Positions 63,913 through 64,000 of a DNA stretch of 64,000 nt are shown here, piece after piece. The stretch is from Methanomicrobia archaeon (GTDB taxonomy: Archaea > Halobacteriota > Bog-38 > Methanoflorentales > Methanoflorentaceae). A program made the position numbers and the translations under genes. Position 1 is the first letter of the stretch; each line of letters opens with the position of its first letter. The notes under the pieces were generated by a model. That model had not been told where the DNA came from. It did not search any database and was given only the letters and a program-made list of their open reading frames with translations. The stretch lies in the NCBI GenBank assembly GCA_015660915.1, contig JACTTZ010000016.1, positions 1-64,000 of the forward strand. Direction: 5' to 3'.

Positions 63913-64000
63913 ATGCAGAGAAGTCCGCGGAATACTTCTTCAGACAGCTTTTTAACGAGAATTGATTTTTACCGTGCCCAAGTAGACCTCGCGCTACAAA
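63913..64000 (+). CDS. Start of a gene cut by the window edge
   Basis: An ATG at 63913 with GAGG seven bases upstream opens a frame of 29 codons (MQRSPRNTSSDSFLTRIDFY, then RAQVDLALQ) running to the end of the window. The amphipathic beginning could be the first helix of a polyprenyl diphosphate synthase or of many other proteins; nothing can be assigned. Confidence 0.35.
   Translation, partial: MQRSPRNTSSDSFLTRIDFYRAQVDLALQ

Overview
The window is a piece of a euryarchaeal chromosome of roughly 50 % G+C. Several things point to an archaeon: DNA polymerase D small subunit, RadA and RadB recombinases, the Hel308 helicase, an OB-fold RPA, Cdc48/VAT-type AAA ATPase, ribosomal protein S17e, KEOPS subunit Cgi121, TATA boxes about 25 bp upstream of starts, and a tRNA-Thr with a bulge-helix-bulge intron at 37/38. 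CofE (coenzyme F420), an archaeal ThyA-type thymidylate synthase, LL-diaminopimelate aminotransferase and PGF-CTERM (archaeosortase) surface proteins suggest a Methanomicrobia-like methanogen or a relative. The species cannot be named from this sequence alone.

Layout. 0-4 kb: small exported lipoproteins, membrane proteins and a frameshifted PAP2-like gene. 4-6 kb: ilvD. 6-18 kb: a surface-polysaccharide or glycoprotein-glycan locus with two large polytopic proteins, a flippase, four GT4 and one GT2 glycosyltransferases, and a decayed DUF1616 gene. 18-22 kb: Cgi121-Hel308 and a PHP phosphoesterase with a small upstream gene. 23.6-27 kb: dapL-lysA-dapF. 27-32 kb: radB, an RNase H-like gene, larC and cdc48. 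32-39 kb: PRC-barrel and CBS proteins, rtcA, moaE, glmM and a sugar epimerase. 39.3-41.8 kb: an array of fasciclin/PGF-CTERM genes and orphan sorting-signal copies. 42-47 kb: hsp20, cofE, tRNA-Arg and leuCDB. 47-50 kb: rpa, radA and a phosphoglycolate phosphatase. 50-55 kb: thiC, thyA, tRNA-Thr, pgk and signal peptidase. 55-60 kb: DP1, then rps17e-dapA-dapB and thiDN. 60-64 kb: a methyltransferase, a frameshifted UbiA prenyltransferase, a radical SAM/SPASM enzyme and the start of one more gene.

Pathways. The dapA/dapB and dapL/lysA/dapF clusters together cover the aminotransferase route to lysine apart from its first steps. ilvD with leuBCD covers much of branched-chain amino acid synthesis. 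thiC with thiDN makes the thiamine pyrimidine. GlmM, the epimerase and the glycosyltransferases feed surface glycans, and the fasciclin/PGF-CTERM proteins are likely surface substrates of archaeosortase.

Most worth a second look: (1) genes that appear to lack ATG/GTG/TTG starts: rps17e (ACG), a GT4 gene (ATA inside an ATAA overlap), an RNase H-like gene (ATT, or a G-run frameshift) and a 54-codon gene before the PHP gene; (2) the shuffled PGF-CTERM cassette array, with one fasciclin gene whose sorting signal is out of frame and one secreted protein that is little more than a signal peptide, a sequon-rich linker and the sorting tag; (3) the methyltransferase-UbiA-radical SAM group, a candidate prenylated-cofactor locus. 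Frameshifts in short homopolymers (PAP2-like, UbiA) and the odd starts could also be assembly errors, so raw reads are the first check.
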